Part shown: positions 46,202 through 54,452 of the stretch, piece by piece
How positions within the stretch are numbered: the stretch's first letter is position 1
How the letters are laid out: every line of letters begins with the position of its first letter
Source of the DNA: Nitrosomonas sp.
Lineage (GTDB): Bacteria; Pseudomonadota; Gammaproteobacteria; Burkholderiales; Nitrosomonadaceae
Reading direction: 5' to 3'
DNA length: 64,000 bases
Assembly: GCA_024281995.1 (NCBI GenBank)
Contig: JAMWZW010000001.1
Coordinates: 124,001 to 188,000, forward strand
Notes under the pieces: generated by a model
The model's input: only the letters and a program-made list of their open reading frames with translations
Told to the model about the DNA's origin: nothing
The model's database searches: none
Position numbers and translations under genes: made by a program

Positions 46202-47944
46202 ATGAAAACTAACATTCTTTCGGATGACATGTTGGTAGCTCAAAGTGCGCAGGCTTCCGGCTTGATCTTCTGGAACCGGTTTGAAGCCGAAGGCGATGTG
46301 CTGCCCAGCGAAGTCGGGCCCGATGTTCTGCTTGCCAATCGCTTCATCGATAGCTGGGATTATGCGGAAATTGTGCCGGCTAAATTTGGCAATGGCCTGT
46401 GGATCGACCGCGATGCCAATGATTATGACTCGATGGTGGGCGGGAATTTTTTCGGCACCAATCTGCAGGAGATGGCATTGACGCCGCAACAAGGCACCTT
46501 CGAGTTCTGGTTCACGTTCAAATATGACTCCAGCACCGAGGATCATGCCTATTTCTTTTGCAGTGGCTCCGAATTTACAGGTGATTTTGACGATTTTGAA
46601 TTGAACACTTTTCCGCTGACGGCGGGTTGGGACGGATGGTCCGGCAATGGCAAGACTTTCTTTTTTAATATAGACAACAAGACCGACGATCAGCCGGGAA
46701 TTTCAGTACGAACTCCTAATTTTTCTGCTGCGCCAGGAGGAAAATGGGGTTTCGAAGATGGTTCGACCTATCATTTCGCATTTGTATGGGATAGCGCAGG
46801 CATCGATTCCACGACCGACACCATGAGAATGTACATTGACGGTGAAGAAGCGGCTTCCGGTACTCAGGCTTTGCCTAAAGGTATTTTCGATCCCTACATG
46901 TACCTGGGTACTTTGCCGAACCCCTATTCCGATCGGACTGGTTTTTATGATTCGGTGGTGGGCATTACCGATAATCTGAAAATCTGGAACTATGCCAAAA
47001 CCGATTTTTCCGACCGATTCGTCGAGGGTGTCGGCCCGCGGGAAGATATTGTAGGCACAATGGGTGATGATGATCTGACCGGCACCAGCGGGCCCGATAC
47101 TATCAAGGGATTGGCTGGTGCAGATACCATTCAAGGGTTAGCGGGAGCGGATACCATTTCTGCTGGGTCCGGAGACGATCTCGTCAGCGCGGACGACGGT
47201 AATGACGAGGTTGCGGGCGATGGAGGAAACGACAGTCTTTTGGGTGGTAGCGGCAATGATACGCTCAAGGGTGGCATTGGTCAGGATCGCCTGCTTGGAC
47301 AGGCGGGCAATGATACCCTCCTGGGCGGAAGCGGCCGTGATCGGCTCAATGGTGGTGAAGGCAACGATACGCTGAAGGGTAACTTTGGCGATGATACCTT
47401 GTATGGCGACGCTGGCGACGACCTCATTAGAGGGGAAGACGGTAACGATGTGGCGCATGGCGGCGCTGGCAATGATAACGTGGCGGACTATTACGGTTCA
47501 AACACCTTGATTGGCGGATTTGGCAATGACACGCTCAGTGGCGGGCTGGGTAACGATATTCTGATCGGAGTGGAAACTGCGTTTGCGGGAACGGGTGTCG
47601 GGTTTGGAGCGGGTGAAGTGGATACGTTGCGCGGAGGAAAGAGCAAAGACACCTTCGTGCTGGGCAGTGCCAGCCGGGCCTACTACAGCGATGGTGACCC
47701 CTTGACCAGCGGCGATGCGGATTACGCGCTGATTAAGGATTTCAATGTAAATGAAGATGTGATCCGGTTGCACGGTGTGCGTGCTTCCTATAGTCTGGAT
47801 ATCTACACGGCCGCTGCCGGCAAGCTCGATGCTGCCATCATGTATGATGCGGGTATCACCGACCGCGCCGAAATCATAGGCATTGTGCAGAACGTCGATT
47901 CCGATTTCGCATTGGCTAGTTCAGCGTTCAGTTTTGTGGGATAA
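46202..47944 (+). CDS. Secreted LamG-RTX calcium-binding protein
   Basis: A 580-residue acidic protein without an N-terminal signal peptide, as expected for type I secretion. GGAGG lies upstream of ATG 46202. Residues about 20-270 form a concanavalin A-like/LamG jellyroll ('GTFEFWFTFKYDSSTEDHAYFF', 'MRMYIDGEEAASG' in parts). Residues about 285-455 carry around twelve nonapeptide RTX repeats of the form G-G-x-G-x-D-x-L-x, which bind calcium on secretion. The last 120 residues are an RTX-associated C-terminal secretion region ('DTFVLGSASRAYYSDGD', 'YALIKDFNVNEDVIRL'). No type I secretion genes are nearby. Carbohydrate binding or an S-layer-like role is possible. Confidence 0.9.
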   Translation: MKTNILSDDMLVAQSAQASGLIFWNRFEAEGDVLPSEVGPDVLLANRFIDSWDYAEIVPAKFGNGLWIDRDANDYDSMVGGNFFGTNLQEMALTPQQGTFEFWFTFKYDSSTEDHAYFFCSGSEFTGDFDDFELNTFPLTAGWDGWSGNGKTFFFNIDNKTDDQPGISVRTPNFSAAPGGKWGFEDGSTYHFAFVWDSAGIDSTTDTMRMYIDGEEAASGTQALPKGIFDPYMYLGTLPNPYSDRTGFYDSVVGITDNLKIWNYAKTDFSDRFVEGVGPREDIVGTMGDDDLTGTSGPDTIKGLAGADTIQGLAGADTISAGSGDDLVSADDGNDEVAGDGGNDSLLGGSGNDTLKGGIGQDRLLGQAGNDTLLGGSGRDRLNGGEGNDTLKGNFGDDTLYGDAGDDLIRGEDGNDVAHGGAGNDNVADYYGSNTLIGGFGNDTLSGGLGNDILIGVETAFAGTGVGFGAGEVDTLRGGKSKDTFVLGSASRAYYSDGDPLTSGDADYALIKDFNVNEDVIRLHGVRASYSLDIYTAAAGKLDAAIMYDAGITDRAEIIGIVQNVDSDFALASSAFSFVG

Positions 47945-48079
47945 CGAGGATATTTAGAGGGTTGATGGTAAGGGGGAAACTTAGCTGTTGCTTGGATTGG
48001 AAGGCAAGGTTGAGATGGCGTGAGGTGTATCGCTGGGTGAGCAACCCAAATATGCCTTAAGTGTAGTTTTTTTGAAACA

Positions 48080-48095
48080 TGGCAATTGCTTAGCT
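48080..48095 (+). promoter_or_regulatory. Candidate sigma-54 promoter of the first PEP-CTERM gene
   Basis: TGGCAATTGCTTAGCT has GG and GC exactly 10 bases apart and matches TGGCAC-N5-TTGCW except at two positions. A start near 48107 would give a 100-nt leader. PEP-CTERM genes in betaproteobacteria are reported to be controlled by the sigma-54 activator PrsR, which fits. Confidence 0.5.
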
Positions 48096-48206
48096 CAAAC
48101 TTAGTATTTAATGCTGCCTTTAGGGAGCGCCAACTTTTGCCCCTTTGAGGGCCAACAAATATAAGCCCCGGCTTTGTCGGAGGTGATTTAACTAAAAGGA
48201 AATATT

Positions 48207-49466
48207 ATGAGTATGACAAAGATTTCTATGCTCCTGACCAGCATTGCCCTCGCAAGCTCACCCATCTTTGCACAGGCCTATCAGATCGCTCCGAATCCAA
48301 ATCCGGTGGGTAATACAATTGAGATCATAGATGAAGATGCAGAAAATTTAGTCCACTTTATCTCTTTTGGCTCAATTCTTATTGACGGTTCTAATAGTAG
48401 TGCCAATGCTATTCTGAATAACCATGGTATTCTCACAAACAATGGCTTTTTAGGGTTTAATGAAGGAAACTTAAACAACTACGGTACCCTGGAAGGCAGT
48501 GGCATAATAGATATTGTATTCGGGGGGCTCAATAATTATGGCGCCATGAACGCGGGAGCAGGAATTTATTCGTCAGGTTTGAGCAACTTTGGCATTCTGA
48601 ATAGCTATGGATTAGAAGCTGTTGAAGGAGGCTTGTATAATGCTAATATTTTAAACAGTTTTCGTGGTATAAATTTCTCAAGTAGTGTCATAAATAACAC
48701 GGGTACTCTGAACAGTCACGATAGTATATTCTTCGAACATGGCAAGCTCACTAACGACGGTAATGGCACTTTTAACAATTATGGGAGCTCTGTTTTTCAA
48801 TCCCAAAGCTCCATAAACAACAATGGCATAATCAACAATTATGGCACCTTCATCAATAGTGGTCTAATTGAAAATTCCAACACGATTGATGGCTCTGGCG
48901 TATTTACCCAAGATGCTGATGGACCCAATAGCGTAACCATTAATAACGGCAGCTTCAGTCAGTCATCTTTCCAGTTTAATGGCGGCGAGGTGGGCGGAAA
49001 CGGCTCGTTCATAGGTGATATCTTCATTGCTAGCGGGGCCACTGTTAGACCAGGCGGCACATTAACGTTCAATGACGATTTTCACAGCAGCGGCAATCTT
49101 ATTCTTCAAATTGCCGGAACGGAAACCGGACTCTATGATGTGTTGGCTATTAACGGCAATGCCGATTTTACCGAGGGCGATGTTCTGTTCGAATTCAATA
49201 ACGGCTTTCATCCTTCCGTGGGAGATCAGTGGAATTTCTTGCTTGGCGATAATATCACTGGATTGGATAGCTTGAATGTCAGCTTTGCTGGAATACCGAA
49301 TAGCAATGGAATAAAAGGCGATATTACTCTCGATAATTTGGGTGGGCATATGGTCATTACAGCCGTACCAGAACCTTCAACCTACGCCATGCTATTGGCA
49401 GGCCTTGGTTTGCTAGGATTTGTAGCGCATCGGAAAAAAGCAGCTTCCGCGACGAATAAGCCTTAA
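48207..49466 (+). CDS. PEP-CTERM protein with Asn/Gly-rich beta-repeat body
   Basis: A 419-residue exported protein. Signal peptide residues 1 to about 24 (ending F-A-Q-A). The body is made of short repeats around N-N-Y-G-x-L/I and N-G, as in beta-helical or autotransporter-like adhesins ('LNNYGTLEGSG', 'INNNGIINNYGTFINSG'). The C-terminus 'VPEPSTYAMLLAGLGLLGF' plus V-A-H-R-K-K is a complete PEP-CTERM sorting signal: Pro-Glu-Pro motif, transmembrane helix, basic tail. Exosortase would cut it and export it to the cell surface or matrix. AAAGGAAA lies upstream of the ATG. Confidence 0.9.
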   Translation: MSMTKISMLLTSIALASSPIFAQAYQIAPNPNPVGNTIEIIDEDAENLVHFISFGSILIDGSNSSANAILNNHGILTNNGFLGFNEGNLNNYGTLEGSGIIDIVFGGLNNYGAMNAGAGIYSSGLSNFGILNSYGLEAVEGGLYNANILNSFRGINFSSSVINNTGTLNSHDSIFFEHGKLTNDGNGTFNNYGSSVFQSQSSINNNGIINNYGTFINSGLIENSNTIDGSGVFTQDADGPNSVTINNGSFSQSSFQFNGGEVGGNGSFIGDIFIASGATVRPGGTLTFNDDFHSSGNLILQIAGTETGLYDVLAINGNADFTEGDVLFEFNNGFHPSVGDQWNFLLGDNITGLDSLNVSFAGIPNSNGIKGDITLDNLGGHMVITAVPEPSTYAMLLAGLGLLGFVAHRKKAASATNKP

Positions 49467-49497
49467 TTGATTATCTATTTTATAAGGAGATCGACCA

Positions 49498-50244
49498 ATG
49501 AATACCAATCGCGTGGGCAGTTTGATTGCGTTATCGGTGTTGGGTTTTGTTTTTGCCTCGCAATCCCAGGGTGCTGCGATTATTAATCCTCACGCAACAA
49601 TACCTTTGCAAAATGCGACAGCAACGTTTAGCCAGCATTTGACTGCAGATTTTACTCCCGACAAAACGATTGACGGCATCATTTCGGGGACAGACTGGAC
49701 TTCGTGGGCCGTCTTCCCTGAGCAATTCAAATTCAATACGCAAACGATTGTTTGGGAGACGAAGAACGATCTGACATTGAATCATACGACTGTGAATTTC
49801 TTGCTTTTTCACCAGGAATTGCTGGCTGAGCCAGGGCACAGTTTGGGTCATTTTCGCCTTTCGTATACCACGGATCATCGTGATCAATTTGCAGACGGGC
49901 TTGCCGATGGCGGGGATGTGTCAGCGAATTGGGTACCTATTGATCCTGTATTCATGTCTTCGAATGAAGGAGAAATTTTTACCGAACAGTCTGATTTTTC
50001 CATAGTGGTATCGGAGGGAAAAAATCAGTATCCCATTTATACCATAGGCAGTGAGCTTACTGTGGACGGTATCACCGGATTCCGGCTTGAAGCGATATCT
50101 GGCCGGCAACCGCTTAACGGCAATTTTGCCTTATCTGAATTCGTGGTTTCGGCGGTACCGGAACCGGAAACCTACGCGATGCTGCTCGTAGGGCTTGGTG
50201 TGTTAATGTTTGGGGCACGTCGAAAAAAAGCAACACCCACCTAA
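49498..50244 (+). CDS. PEP-CTERM exported protein, unknown body domain
   Basis: A 248-residue exported protein with AAGGAG before ATG 49498. Signal peptide to about residue 27. The middle contains 'NATATFSQHLTADFTPDKTIDGI' and later 'HFRLSYTTDHRDQFADG', a pattern like discoidin (F5/8)-type beta-sandwiches that bind surface sugars, but this is tentative. The C-terminus 'VPEPETYAMLLVGLGVLMF' plus G-A-R-R-K-K is a PEP-CTERM signal. It follows the preceding PEP-CTERM gene by 31 bases and is probably in the same transcript. Confidence 0.88.
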   Translation: MNTNRVGSLIALSVLGFVFASQSQGAAIINPHATIPLQNATATFSQHLTADFTPDKTIDGIISGTDWTSWAVFPEQFKFNTQTIVWETKNDLTLNHTTVNFLLFHQELLAEPGHSLGHFRLSYTTDHRDQFADGLADGGDVSANWVPIDPVFMSSNEGEIFTEQSDFSIVVSEGKNQYPIYTIGSELTVDGITGFRLEAISGRQPLNGNFALSEFVVSAVPEPETYAMLLVGLGVLMFGARRKKATPT

Positions 50245-50354
50245 GGAAACTCTGAATAACCCTCAATGTCATTGCGAACAAAGTGAGGAATCTTTGACAA
50301 TCAATACCATAGATTTCTCACTATGCTCGAAATGACAGTTATGCAGAGTTTGCC
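50245..50354. repeat. MITE-like palindromic repeat element
   Basis: A 110-bp imperfect palindrome starting directly after a stop codon. Its ends GGAAACTCTGAATAAC and GTTATGCAGAGTTTGCC are terminal inverted repeats, and inside them TGTCATTGCGAACAAAGTGA mirrors the complement of TCACTATGCTCGAAATGACA. It has no coding capacity. The motif TGTCATTGCGA...GAGGAATCT is familiar from dispersed palindromic repeats in many proteobacteria. Target-site duplication is not evident. Confidence 0.75.
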
Positions 50355-50410
50355 TCAAATTGGAAGACTACATTTAATCTATAACCGGTAGAGTAGATTT
50401 GCGTTATAGG

Positions 50411-50426
50411 TGGTTGGCAAAGTGCA
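50411..50426 (+). promoter_or_regulatory. Weaker candidate sigma-54 promoter of the HAF-repeat PEP-CTERM gene
   Basis: TGGTTGGCAAAGTGCA has the invariant GG and GC at 10-bp spacing and a good TGCA end, but the -24 half departs from TGGCAC. It is 100 bases before the start codon, a spacing like that of the site before the first PEP-CTERM gene. Confidence 0.35.
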
Positions 50427-50525
50427 TTTTCTTACCTGAGTTGCTAGCAGGTTTGTACCTCCTGGACTGAGAATCTCACGCGTTCGTCTTGATTAGTTAA
50501 CTAACTAAATTATTTTAAGGTCATC

Positions 50526-51632
50526 ATGAGTACCAAATTATCAAAACTTACGTGCTTTGTAATTTTTCTCGCCGCAATTTTTGCAGTTTCAATGCCAGAA
50601 ACGGCTAATGCAAACTGGTCAATTACCAGATTAGGTTTCGATTACTTTGACGTGACACCCACTGCCGTTAATGATACCGGGCAGATAGCGGGATACGCTT
50701 TTAATGATTCTGACAAAAGTAGGCATGCGTTTATTACCGGCCCTAGCGGTGTAGGTTTAACAGATCTGGGTACGCTGGGTGGCACAGAAAGCTATGCCAG
50801 TGGCATTAATAATGCGGGACAGGTAACAGGCGCATTTCGCACTGCGGATGAAGAATGGCATGCGTTCATTACCGGTCCTAATGGTGTTGGAATGACAGAT
50901 TTAGGTAACTTGGGCGGATATGCGGTTGTACCTAACGCCATAAACAATTCCGGGCAGGTAGTGGGGGTTGTTGAAACAGGCCAGGGCAGTGTCGGCTTTA
51001 CGACAGGCGCTAATGGCAAAGGCGTAACCTATTTTGGCACCTCGATTTATGCAGAAGATATCAACGATTCAGGACAAGTGGCAGGAACATTTTTAACACC
51101 TGAAAGCTGGTCCCGCGCTTTCATTACCGGTCCTAACGGCGTAGGCATGACCGATCTGGGTACATTGGGCGGCCTTACGAGTTTCGCCAATGCACTTAAC
51201 GATTCTGGACAGGTCATCGGTCAATCAAACACGTTGAGTGGCCGAATCCACGGTTTTGTAACGGGACCGAATGGTGAAGGCATGACTGACCTAAGCGATT
51301 TAAATATCTTCAATCAAGGTGAATTGATCGGTATTACCAATTCCGCTGATATCGTGGGAGCAAATTTTATTTATAGCCAGGGCGTTGTGAACGATCTTTC
51401 CTTGCTGCCCGCTGTCGTCGCCGCAGGATGGACTTATATCAATGCTATCGATGTCAGCAATAATGGGCAGATAGTTGGGTTTGGTGTAATGGATGAGCAA
51501 TTTGAAACATTTTTACTGTCACCAATACCCGAACCTAAAGTTTACGCTATGCTAGTAGCGGGATTGGGCTTAATCGGTTTCATGGGTTGTCGCAAAAAAC
51601 TACCGTGTAACTTGAGACATACAGGCGATTGA
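50526..51632 (+). CDS. HAF-repeat PEP-CTERM protein
   Basis: A 368-residue exported protein with AAGG before ATG 50526 and a signal peptide to about residue 29 (ending A-N-A). The body consists of about six units of 35-50 residues with the pattern 'INNSGQVxG ... HAFITGPNGVGMTDLGTLGG', the extracellular HAF repeat. The C-terminus 'IPEPKVYAMLVAGLGLIGF' with basic C-R-K-K is a PEP-CTERM signal. Such proteins are secreted structural or adhesive components of unknown detail. Confidence 0.9.
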   Translation: MSTKLSKLTCFVIFLAAIFAVSMPETANANWSITRLGFDYFDVTPTAVNDTGQIAGYAFNDSDKSRHAFITGPSGVGLTDLGTLGGTESYASGINNAGQVTGAFRTADEEWHAFITGPNGVGMTDLGNLGGYAVVPNAINNSGQVVGVVETGQGSVGFTTGANGKGVTYFGTSIYAEDINDSGQVAGTFLTPESWSRAFITGPNGVGMTDLGTLGGLTSFANALNDSGQVIGQSNTLSGRIHGFVTGPNGEGMTDLSDLNIFNQGELIGITNSADIVGANFIYSQGVVNDLSLLPAVVAAGWTYINAIDVSNNGQIVGFGVMDEQFETFLLSPIPEPKVYAMLVAGLGLIGFMGCRKKLPCNLRHTGD

Positions 51633-51788
51633 ATGAAAAGTGAGAATTTTAAGTCGCAGTTGAGTTTATTGGCCAAGTCATTGGCTATGGTGAGTTGTTG
51701 AATGGAAAACTGCCAATCTTACAAATTATTACCCATTCAAGATTAACAGATTTCCCATTCACGGCTTCTCCCGGGTTGTTAGGTTAAA

Positions 51789-52121
51789 TCATGGTGTGCA
51801 GTTCTTGCTGTTATAAAGTGTAGTCATGGCGCTTCTTCTGTCATTGACTAATCGTGTGGCTTCGCCCGCATCATAATAGGTATAGGCCAAACCCGGCAGC
51901 CAGAAAAGCGCGCCAGCAACATTGGTTCCGGTAACGCCTTTTTTTGATTCGATATCCGCCTCTGCTTTGTCAAGTTTCGCCAATTCCGCTTTGATGGCAT
52001 CGCAAGAAAGATTATGATCGCCCGGCTGAACGACTTGAATTTTTTGTGAGGTTGCACAGCCAAACAACAATCCGCTTGCAGCGGCAACAACCAGAATTGT
52101 ACGCTTCCAAGTAAATGACAT
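51789..52121 (-). CDS. Small lipoprotein with a C-terminal hydrophobic hairpin
   Basis: A 110-residue lipoprotein. Signal peptide with lipobox L-F-G-C (Cys22) followed by A-T-S. A charged helix ('DAIKAELAKLDKAEADIES') precedes a hydrophobic section 'VAGALFWLPGLAYTYYDAG', a pattern often seen in small outer-membrane or periplasmic metal-stress lipoproteins. Two further Cys residues (in 'LSCDAI' and 'SKNCTP') could form a disulfide. TGGAG lies upstream. No name is justified. Confidence 0.8.
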   Translation of the reverse strand: MSFTWKRTILVVAAASGLLFGCATSQKIQVVQPGDHNLSCDAIKAELAKLDKAEADIESKKGVTGTNVAGALFWLPGLAYTYYDAGEATRLVNDRRSAMTTLYNSKNCTP

Positions 52122-52449
52122 GATTACACTCCAAATAACCGCCTAAGGTGCGTATTCGCAGCCGGGGCGGAATTCCGGCTACGTGCAAAATAATGCGATG
52201 CTGCTGATTCATGGATAGATTGTAGCTGCAATCAGGCAATTTCTATAGTGGAAAAAACCTAAAAAAGCCTGACTAATATTCAGCTTGGTACGTGAAAACT
52301 GGAGAGTAAAAGATTCGACTAACACACTGCAATTGCAGTACACGCGAAATGGTAGGTGTCGTTAAGGTTCAGCAACTTACTGCCTTACCAAATTGACCGT
52401 CAAATTCAAAAGTAAATTATAAAAAACCAAGAGGCCTTTTTGACTTTAA
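52122..52449. other. Intergenic region without recognised genes
   Basis: This 328-bp gap holds the promoter of the small lipoprotein on the minus strand and the end of the repeat lipoprotein transcript. A short inverted repeat (AGCCGG...CCGGCT near 52161-52182) is seen. Nothing else is recognisable. Confidence 0.5.
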
Positions 52450-53280
52450 CTATGGTTTTTCGCCGATCCAAGAGCCATCAGGCGTCATTCGCGGGCTTCC
52501 TCCAACCCATGAACCGTCAGGCGCCATTCGCGGAGTTCCTCCAACCCATGAACCATCGGGTGCCATTCGTGGAGTTCCTCCAACCCACGAACCATCAGGT
52601 GCTATGCGCGGGGAGCCACTCACCCAGGAGCCATCGGGTGCCATTCGCGGAGCTCCATCTACCCAAGAACCATCGGGTGCCATTTGCAGAGCTCCTCTCA
52701 CCCATGAACTACCTGATGAGGGTGAATCTCTTGTTATTCCAGTACTAAAGGAATGTGTTTGATATTTAAATTCATTATTTAAATGGTAGTAATTGTGTTT
52801 TATGTCAGCCTGGTTACTAACATAATATGCTGATACTCCAACGGTGATACCTAAGAGAGTCGCAAGAATAATCTTATTCGCTGCTTCTTGTTGCAAGTGA
52901 GTTGGATGTTGACCAACAAGATCGGATGGAGGAATATTTTCTCCCATAGCTTTAAGTGTTAATTTTGCATTTGGATCTCCATAACGACTTGCCTTTTTAA
53001 ACCAATATAGAGCTTCATCTTTGCGATCAACCATTAATAGCGATACTCCCAGATTATTCATTGCACTTGGGTTACCTTCCTTAGCAAGTTCTGCAAATTG
53101 ATAAGATGCTTCTGCAAAATCTTTTCGCTCAATAGCATCCAGCCCTTTAATAAAAGATGGAGAGATTCCATTTCTTATATGGTTTGATCCACATCCCACT
53201 TGCAGTAATAAAATAACAAGAGTTACTAATGCGATGCCATTGTATGAATTCATATTCATTCCATTTAATATTGAGCACAT
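52450..53280 (-). CDS. Sel1/TPR lipoprotein with 13-residue PDGSW tandem repeats
   Basis: A 276-residue lipoprotein. AAGGAG lies 6 bases before ATG 53280. The signal ends in L-Q-V-G-C (Cys30). Residues about 45-115 are a Sel1-like repeat pair ('FAELAKEGNPSAMNNLGVSLL', 'ALYWFKKASRYGDPNAKLTL' in parts). A hydrophobic stretch near 135-152 may be a second membrane contact. The last 77 residues are six tandem copies of a 13-residue unit around A-P-D-G-S-W-V-x-G-x-P-R-M. The same design is known from proteins that expose Trp-rich tails, but no function is established. Confidence 0.85.
   Translation of the reverse strand: MCSILNGMNMNSYNGIALVTLVILLLQVGCGSNHIRNGISPSFIKGLDAIERKDFAEASYQFAELAKEGNPSAMNNLGVSLLMVDRKDEALYWFKKASRYGDPNAKLTLKAMGENIPPSDLVGQHPTHLQQEAANKIILATLLGITVGVSAYYVSNQADIKHNYYHLNNEFKYQTHSFSTGITRDSPSSGSSWVRGALQMAPDGSWVDGAPRMAPDGSWVSGSPRIAPDGSWVGGTPRMAPDGSWVGGTPRMAPDGSWVGGSPRMTPDGSWIGEKP
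52453..52683 (-). repeat. 39-bp tandem repeat coding for the PDGSW units
   Basis: Six near-identical units of 39 bases (the last slightly shorter) encode the repeats M-A-P-D-G-S-W-V-x-G-x-P-R. The units differ mostly at silent sites and at the x positions, which suggests expansion by unequal recombination under selection for the protein motif. Confidence 0.9.
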
Positions 53281-53319
53281 ACAAGCTCCTTCCTATATTG
53301 CATTTAATTTATACTGCCT

Positions 53320-53919
53320 TTATTTCTCAGCAAGGTTGCTTTCGAAAGCATACCACCACTTTTCAATTCCTTTTCTAACAGATTCTGGTGGAGGATTGTG
53401 TCCATACACAAAATTTTTTATTTCTTCTTTCGGATCAATACGGAACGAAACTTGAACTGAAGATTTATCATTTGCTTCAGCAGCTATGTGTACTCTGACA
53501 GTTATGTAAAATTTACCTCCTTCATCGAGAGAATAAAAATTTGAATAAAACTTTCCAACGTGATTAGCCGCTATCGCTTGCATCATAGGCTCTTCAACTG
53601 CGATGATAGCTTTATATTCATCAGCCGTGAATGGGGTTGGTGTCAGTGCTTGAGCTGTTATTATTGAATTATTACTTTCTTCTGTAACTGTAAAGCCAAG
53701 TTGAATTGCTGTTCTTTTCGCTGCATTTAAGCAATCAATAGCCTTATTTGGATAAATTCTGATTCCCTTCGAAGAGATGATTTTCTGGTTTGCTTCACCC
53801 CAGAAAGAATCAATTTCATTCATCCCATTTTGCATTTGTTGCATGCTTACACAGCTTGGAATTAACACCGCTATTAGTAGCATGGTAATATTCTTTGTTA
53901 TCTTTAAAATAATATTCAT
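53320..53919 (-). CDS. Putative lipoprotein of unknown function
   Basis: A 199-residue protein with a lipoprotein signal (lipobox I-P-S-C, Cys23). The mature part has an alpha/beta pattern with 'AIDCLNAAKRTAIQLGFTVTE' and 'FYITVRVHIAAEANDKSSVQVSFRIDP', reminiscent of small periplasmic lipoproteins with a BON- or DUF-like sandwich; no family is certain. It lies 39 bases upstream of the repeat lipoprotein in the same direction and may be co-transcribed with it. AT content is higher than in neighbours. Confidence 0.7.
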   Translation of the reverse strand: MNIILKITKNITMLLIAVLIPSCVSMQQMQNGMNEIDSFWGEANQKIISSKGIRIYPNKAIDCLNAAKRTAIQLGFTVTEESNNSIITAQALTPTPFTADEYKAIIAVEEPMMQAIAANHVGKFYSNFYSLDEGGKFYITVRVHIAAEANDKSSVQVSFRIDPKEEIKNFVYGHNPPPESVRKGIEKWWYAFESNLAEK

Positions 53920-54075
53920 ATTTTATGTCTATTTTTTTGCTCATAAGAAGTTTGAAATATTTCTAGTCATAACATTATCGCCTGAAGAGATTTTTGTAAA
54001 ACCTTTTATTTATTAACCTGTTTTGGACAATTTCTCGCAGTTTACGACATGAAATGAGTACTTGATCACCATTGA

Positions 54076-54096
54076 TATTTCCCAAAATGGGAAATA
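54076..54096. promoter_or_regulatory. Palindrome upstream of higBA, probable operator
   Basis: TATTTCCC (54076-54083) and GGGAAATA (54089-54096) are perfect 8-bp arms around AAAAT. The site is 37 bases before the toxin start, where a HigA autorepressor would bind. Confidence 0.6.
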
Positions 54097-54132
54097 CAAT
54101 CTTTATCCTCGCTTTCATCAGAAGATATTTCT

Positions 54133-54417
54133 ATGCGGATTCTTGGGTTGCCGCTTCTTGAAGCGTTTAAAACAGATCATGCAAACTCTCGTGGGCAATT
54201 GGATGCATGGCGGATGGAGGTGGAACAAGAAAATTGGGAGACTTCGCAGGACATTAAACGGCGCTATCCCAGTGCGGATTTTCTATCCGATAACAGGATC
54301 ATATTCAATATTAAAGGAAATTCGTACCGCCTAATTGTGAAGGTGAGATACCAAAACAGAATAGTAATTGTCGAGTGGATTGGGACGCATGCCGAATATA
54401 GTAAAAAGAAATTCTGA
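54133..54417 (+). CDS. HigB-type mRNA interferase toxin
   Basis: A 94-residue RelE-superfamily toxin of the HigB group, which cleaves mRNA on the ribosome. Typical segments are 'AWRMEVEQENWETSQDIKRR', 'YPSADFLSDNRIIFNIKGN', 'YRLIVKVRYQNRIVIVEWIGTHAEYSK'. It comes before its antitoxin, the unusual order that defines higBA. The antitoxin follows after 35 bases. The gene appears intact. Confidence 0.9.
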   Translation: MRILGLPLLEAFKTDHANSRGQLDAWRMEVEQENWETSQDIKRRYPSADFLSDNRIIFNIKGNSYRLIVKVRYQNRIVIVEWIGTHAEYSKKKF

Positions 54418-54452
54418 ATCTGCAAGCAGTGAAATAACCGATGGAGAACGCG

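Noticed and set aside
52440-52748. Plus-strand 102-codon frame with repeated P-M-N-H units
   Set aside because: It is the antisense shadow of the PDGSW repeat lipoprotein, which has a signal peptide and ribosome site.
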